Positions 58,985-64,000 of a stretch of 64,000 nucleotides of DNA are shown here, piece after piece (positions within the stretch are counted from its first letter, which is position 1; each line of letters begins with the position of its first letter). The DNA comes from Vanilla planifolia. Its lineage: Eukaryota > Streptophyta > Magnoliopsida > Asparagales > Orchidaceae. The notes below the pieces were generated by a model, which saw only the letters and a program-made list of their open reading frames with translations, made no database searches and was not told the DNA's origin. Position numbers and translations under genes: made by a program. The DNA lies in NCBI GenBank assembly GCA_023846275.1, contig CM043874.1:23059130-23123129 (forward strand). Direction: 5' to 3'.

Positions 58985-61376
58985 GTTGGTTTTCCGACCA
59001 ATCTTATTTGCCCATCATATATAGTAAAATTTGTTATTAGCTGTAGGTTTTGTTTGGTTGTAATGTTTCCCCTTCATTCAATTCCCCTTTCGAGTTAAGT
59101 TTAGGTTTTATAAAATTTCCAAATTCTTCCTCTATATTTTCCGGAAGTATTTCGATAATGTCTGATCTCAAACTGTCACTGTTATCATAATGCTAAAACC
59201 ACCTTTTGTTTTTCCTTCATTTATATAGTTCTGGTTAAAAGGTTTATATAATACTTCTGCTTTGTGGCAGGGGTTTCAAGAAAGAAATTTTAGGCTATGA
59301 CTTTAGAATTACTTGGCTTAAATGGTTTGACAACACTCGCCAATATGTTCTCATTGGAGATTGTTGAAATTTGTTCATATGAACTGGGGCAAGGAATATC
59401 AAAAAACGGGTGGCAATAAACATTTGTAACGCAATTGCATATTTGGAGGTGAGGATTTTCTATTTGATATATCATAATAGAAATAAAGGATTCATATATG
59501 CAACCATATTTAGTAGGTTTGTGGCTTATTATTATTGTCATATCATGTATGGAAAATAATATGCCTGCTTAAATTACGATTTCTCTCCATATTTTTGGTA
59601 AATAGGATTTGGCATAGCTTTATTTTAAAAAACTTGATTTATAGCTTTATTAGAGATCTTCAGCTTAGATGGTCCAGGTAATATAGTAGTAGCTAGTCTA
59701 GTAAGGAAAGGAGCTGGAATTGGTCTTGTAAAGAAAAAGGAAAATTGATAAAAGAAATGGCGAGGAATTGATCACAAACTTGCTTGTTTGGAGCCTATTG
59801 AGGTGTTGCCATTTAATAGTGTAATAAAGACAAGCTTCATATATCCTTTCCTATTTATTATGATTATGTTTTGTGGCTATTGTTGTATGGGATATACTAG
59901 AAGTAATGATTTCTTGATTGAAAATTTTCCAAGCAGACTATTAATCTAAATTTTAATTCTTTATTGAGTTTTTGGGTAAAATGTGAAGCTAGAATTGTGT
60001 TTGAAGTTTCAGTGATAAACGTGCAATGAAAATACTGGTGAATTAATTGATGAACAAAGGCATATTTGTTCAGTTATAAGTTGATAACAGAAAAAAAAAT
60101 CTATGAGAAGCGAGGTTGCAAGTTCTTAGCCAATATAAAATTCTATCAATTCCATGTCCTTCAACCTTCAATGTTCAATCTAGTTCGTAAGAAATCCTTT
60201 GATAAGGTTCCATACTTCTAGGAAGTAATAATGTGTAGGTGGTATAATAAAAACTAATAATTATGTGATATTATTAGTCATCTTAAAGATGAATTGGAAT
60301 TTTCTTTGATCATGGTATACCTAGAAACTTTGAAGGGGGAATGGGTATTTTGTAGGAATAGGATGGTTGAAATAGGATTATTTTGGCAACCTGTTGGGAT
60401 TTTTCATACCTTTTAACAATGACTATTCAAAGATGTTACCTTACTGATTTCACAAAAAAGTATTTAACCTTTATTGGCATGCATTAACATCAAGTTGTGA
60501 TCCTAATATTCAAAATGTCTTGGTTGTTACCACCAACATCTCTATTCAAAATAATTTCTCATATCATTCCTTTTATGTTATTTAGGACAATTCTTTTCAT
60601 TTTAGAGGAAAGTTTTTTGGAATGCTAAAATATTGTATATTTCTGCTTTTGCAAATATGGATGCTATATTTATTATTTGGGTAATATAATTATTATTGTA
60701 CAAGATTGCTAATTTATATTACAATTTTGTTCAGGCTTCACACATGCTGCATTTGCTTTGGGATATGAAGCAGGAATCAATAAAACAAATATAGATGGTG
60801 ACTTGATCCCACCAGGTGCCCTTGTTACTTTTGTTCAGAAGGGCCTTCAATATGTGGAGTTGGAGGCAAACTTGGACAATGTATGTGCTTTAGACTTCTG
60901 TTGTTGCCTACTAATAAATGTTGTTGATTCATTAGAAATATAATTTTTTATTCATTTTTTGAAGAGAAAATGAATATATGAAAAAATATTTTTTTTGATG
61001 AATCAATAACACAGCTTCATTCCATTTAGCAAGATTGATAAGCATATTTACTTGTGTTTGTTATTTTGCTAGGAAATAAAAGATGGTGATGATGACTTCT
61101 CTTTTCTACAACCTTTGGACCTTATAACCAAAGATGTAAATGAACTACAAAGGATTATAAAGGAGAAGCAAGACAAGCTCCAAAAGGAGCGAAGTGCCGA
61201 GAAAGAAAGGCGTGATAAGGATAGAGAAAAACAAGAGAGGGATAAGTTAGAAAAGGATAAAGAACAAGAAAGAGAGAAAGATAAGGAGAAGCAACACAAG
61301 GACCATAAAGATAAGGATGTTGTTGAACTTCATGAGGATAATAAGCCAAAGGGAAAATCTAATGAGAATAGTGGTG
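58915..61376 (+). CDS. HOS15: HOS15, LisH/WD40 (TBL1/TBLR1-like) corepressor protein, N-terminal part only
   Basis: In Arabidopsis HOS15 is a nuclear LisH-WD40 protein that acts with histone deacetylases and as a CUL4-DDB1 substrate receptor in cold and stress responses. Exons seen: 58915-58984, 60735-60880 and 61073 to about 61376. Joined, they give 173 residues plus one base. The LisH domain is at about residues 8-40 (NELNFLVFRYLQES, FTHAAFALGYEAGINK). Next come IDGDLIPPGALVTFVQKGLQ and the conserved LQPLDLITKDVNELQ, then a Lys/Glu/Asp-rich coiled linker from about residue 95. Splice sites: CGG|gttggt / ttcag|GC, AAT|gtatgt / gctag|GAA. The last exon likely ends at GGTG|gtaatc (61376, phase 1), eight bases before an in-frame TAA. 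The WD40 exons must lie beyond the right edge; none is seen in 61377-64000. Confidence 0.9.
58985..60734 (+). other. HOS15 intron 1
   Basis: GT-AG intron of 1750 bp (gttggt..gttcag). No embedded feature recognised. Confidence 0.85.
60735..60880 (+). CDS. HOS15: HOS15 exon 2
   Basis: Residues 24-72: GFTHAAFALGYEAGINKTNI, then PPGALVTFVQKGLQYVELEA and NLDN. This is nearly invariant sequence in plant HOS15 and animal TBL1. Acceptor gttcag|GC, donor AAT|gtatgt. Confidence 0.95.
61073..61376 (+). CDS. HOS15: HOS15 exon 3 (charged linker), 3' splice end inferred
   Basis: Residues 73-173. It begins EIKDGDDDFSFLQPLDLITK and then becomes a Lys/Arg/Glu/Asp-rich stretch (KERRDKDREKQERD and similar). 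Acceptor gctag|GAA is clear. The donor GGTG|gtaatc at 61376 is the best fit because the protein must continue into WD40 repeats; unspliced, the frame stops at 61387. Confidence 0.8.
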
Positions 61377-61653
61377 GTAATCCTTAAGAATATTTATTGT
61401 AAATTATTTTGCATTGTTTCTTGTTACTATGGAATTGTAGTTTTCTATTTTTGTCAAAATATTAAAATTTGATACTATTCATACATAATTTATAATAGTT
61501 TGGTGTTATTATTATTCTAACAAAAAAGTTGTATTATTATTGTCAAGGTCCAAGTTTTTTTAATCAAATCCATAAAAATAAGTTATTTATTTAAATGTTA
61601 TTATATGTATGTGTGTGTGTATGTATCCATACACATTCAATACATACATACAT

Positions 61654-61720
<67 letters not shown>

Positions 61721-64000
61721 CAAACACACATATACATATTTTCATATAAATGTATGTATGTATGTTTGTATGTATATTTGTTTGTATATGTATGTATACA
61801 CATTTCAATACATATATTCATATATATGTGTATGTATTTATATGAAAATATGTATGTGTATGAAAATGTATATATTTGTAGGATTGTTGTAATTGTTTTT
61901 GTTTACCTATGTAATGATGTATCATTCTAATGGATGCATGCTTCTTTTTGGTATTTTGACCTTCAAAACATAGTTTGTTGTTAAGCATGTCAATGGGGTA
62001 TGTCTTATGTGGTTCATTACGTCCAAAGTATTAAATCCTTGTTGGAAAAAGTGTCCATATAATTAAGTCTAACATTTTGTTCTTAGATGCGTACACCTAG
62101 CTGTTCTTGGGTGTTTATGCATAGTTGCACCCTGTGTATATTTGACTATTTGTTTACCTTGAAATAGTAATTTTAAGAATTGCTTGGACCAATTGTTTCA
62201 CTTTGATGCATTTGATATCAAATCCAAAAGATAATGCATTTCAAACTAAATTGTGAAATGTTGTTATATTTTAGAAATTCCAACCTTGAACACTTAAGAC
62301 ATGTAAATTGATATTACTTTTTTGAATTGCTAGACCATTTTCCACTTGAGATTTTATGAATTTGAATTCTAAGTGTTATTTGTATTAGAGATCTCCTCTG
62401 CAAACATGACTTCAAAGGATACTATTAAATAGGAAATAAAATTCTTTGCTTTATCGAGGGAAAATGATTAGCATATGATCATTGAATTTGTTCAATTTCA
62501 TGTGAGATAGAAATTATGCTTTCATTTTTGTGCTTTGTAGAAAGTTATGTTTTCAGTGTTCTTATAGATCTTCCTTTTTTAATTATTTAGCATATCTTTT
62601 GTTTTTGTGAAATTTGGGAGCATAAATCTGAGGTCAAATATAAGTAATTGAAACTCTCAGCTCTACAAAGGAACTAGGATTGACTCAATGCCAAATAGAT
62701 TATTTTTTTATTTACTTCATTCAGAAGTGCTTTCTAATGTTTTTCTTCATTCCTACAACAAATACACAGAAAACATGACAAAAAACTTGCATGAAAAGCT
62801 TTTTTCTGCTAACATTTAGTACTTTCTTTGGAAAAATAAAACTTTTAGAAATGGCTTTTCCATGGCTCCTTTGTAGCCACAGCTGTCTCCATCAACTAAA
62901 ACTTGATGATAAGATTTTGTTTTGTAGTTGAAAAAGTACTTTTTGAAAAAGATACTTTATTTGAGTGAAAAAGTTGTGAAAGTTAGGCAGACTTTTTATG
63001 TTTTTGAGATTGAAATGAAAACAACACTTTTTAAATGATCCTGAAGAATAAAGCTTGATTCTTCAATCCTACTAAGGATTATAAGGTGAACCCTTAAAAA
63101 TATTGTTCCATTTGTAGTTTGGATTAATAGTGAGATTGTGGCTATTCAACCAAATTGCTAGCATTTGATTGCCTATCCCTTATTAAATTGTTGCACCATG
63201 ATACATGCTTCACAAATATTATGCAAAGTTAATGCCATTTTTAAGGTACTCAAGTACTATGATGTCAACATTGTTGATGAATTGGAAGAGATCAATCAAC
63301 CTTCATATGTGAGAGGAAACTCATAGACAACTTTAATTTCTTGCTCTTGGAAAGCTGAAGAAATAGAAGCCCTTTATTGATATAATGACTGCATTGCTTG
63401 GAAACAAACCAAAATGTTATTCAATTAAGCAGTCACCCACATACCAATCATAAGCTCATATGCAACTCTTTTTTAAAACTTTTTATCAATAATTGTTGGT
63501 GTTTTCTTATTTTGAATAAAAGTTGGCTACAAATATGATAACTTCATGCTTTTGTGTGGTTGATCTTTACACAAATATTTGATATTATACTTTATTATGC
63601 TTCATTTTGCATTGTCCATGTTTGTTATGATTAACTTGATTTCTTTGGTTTGTTTTTATATAGATTTATTGTGCAGCATTTAGTTGTTAACAAAATGCTT
63701 ATGTGTTAGAGCTTCTCAATGTGTTCACTATGTTATTTAAATTATATGATCCAGTTAAAGAATGCATTGTATTTCTGAGGGGGAATAGCATTTTTTGTTA
63801 TGCATAATTAGTTCGTTAGACATCCTTATAAATACTTCTACTTCTTGCATTCTGTAGTATTTCATTTTGGCCTTGTCTTTCCCATTTGCCATATAATACT
63901 ATTGAAACCTTTTTCATTCTTGGAATAATTCCATTTTGGTAATTAACTCTTTAAACTATTAATTGAGCTTTAATCCATTGACGCTATTCGTAAACATTGA
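61377..64000 (+). other. HOS15 intron 3 (beginning), continues beyond the window
   Basis: No WD40-coding exon was found up to 64000. Contains a large AT microsatellite; otherwise AT-rich with nothing recognised. Confidence 0.6.
61600..61880. repeat. (TA)n microsatellite with TG/TA-rich flanks
   Basis: The pure TA core spans about 61663-61717. The flanks are runs of tatg/catа-like tetranucleotides (atgtatgt, catacata). Confidence 0.9.

Noticed and set aside
61385..61387. TAA as the true end of the HOS15 protein
   Set aside because: The family continues into WD40 repeats, and a good donor lies eight bases upstream. The stop is better read as intronic.
61587..61930. Four overlapping frames of 73-111 codons on both strands
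   Set aside because: Translations of the TA/TG repeat; no protein-like composition.

Overview
The window is nuclear DNA of a flowering plant. It is AT-rich, has two spliced plant genes with clean exon/intron boundaries, and is filled with old, decayed LTR retrotransposons. The species cannot be fixed from the sequence. One intron of 17 kb and another of 6 kb point to a genome with transposon-swollen introns.

Gene 1 (minus strand, 40609 to 10714) is a complete pepsin-type (A1) aspartic protease of the Arabidopsis At3g50050/At5g43100 kind. I could join 12 exons in frame into a 654-residue protein with a signal peptide, both catalytic Asp motifs and a C-terminal membrane anchor. Only about 2 kb of its 29.9 kb is coding. 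Intron 2 uses a GC-AG splice pair. Intron 6 carries a partial tandem copy of exon 7.

Gene 2 (plus strand, from 58915 and running off the right edge) is the start of HOS15, a plant TBL1/TBLR1-type WD40 corepressor protein. Its LisH domain and charged linker are in the window; the WD40 propeller is not.

Repeats: 1.9-5.0 kb, Ty3/gypsy pol fragment (minus). 5-8.5 kb, Copia LTR and gag remnants (minus). Intron 11, a Copia-type gag zinc-knuckle reading frame. Intron 4 (16-33 kb), a possible solo LTR, Copia LTR copies, microsatellites and tandem repeats. Intron 2 (34-40 kb), a short LTR element with two recognisable LTRs (minus). 43.5-45.1 kb, Ty3/gypsy gag-protease fragment (plus). 49.5-58.0 kb, an almost complete but dead Ty3/gypsy element (minus) with two 1.4-kb LTRs, PBS, PPT, gag and pol, interrupted by a GC-rich 1.1-kb insertion.

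The two genes lie head to head (18.3 kb between start codons) with no sign of joint function. I saw no bacterial features, CRISPR array, rRNA or tRNA gene, and no convincing evidence of a new biological system. The most unusual points are the partial exon-7 duplication, the GC-AG intron, the LTR-in-LTR nesting, and a possible intron-retention stop in HOS15.
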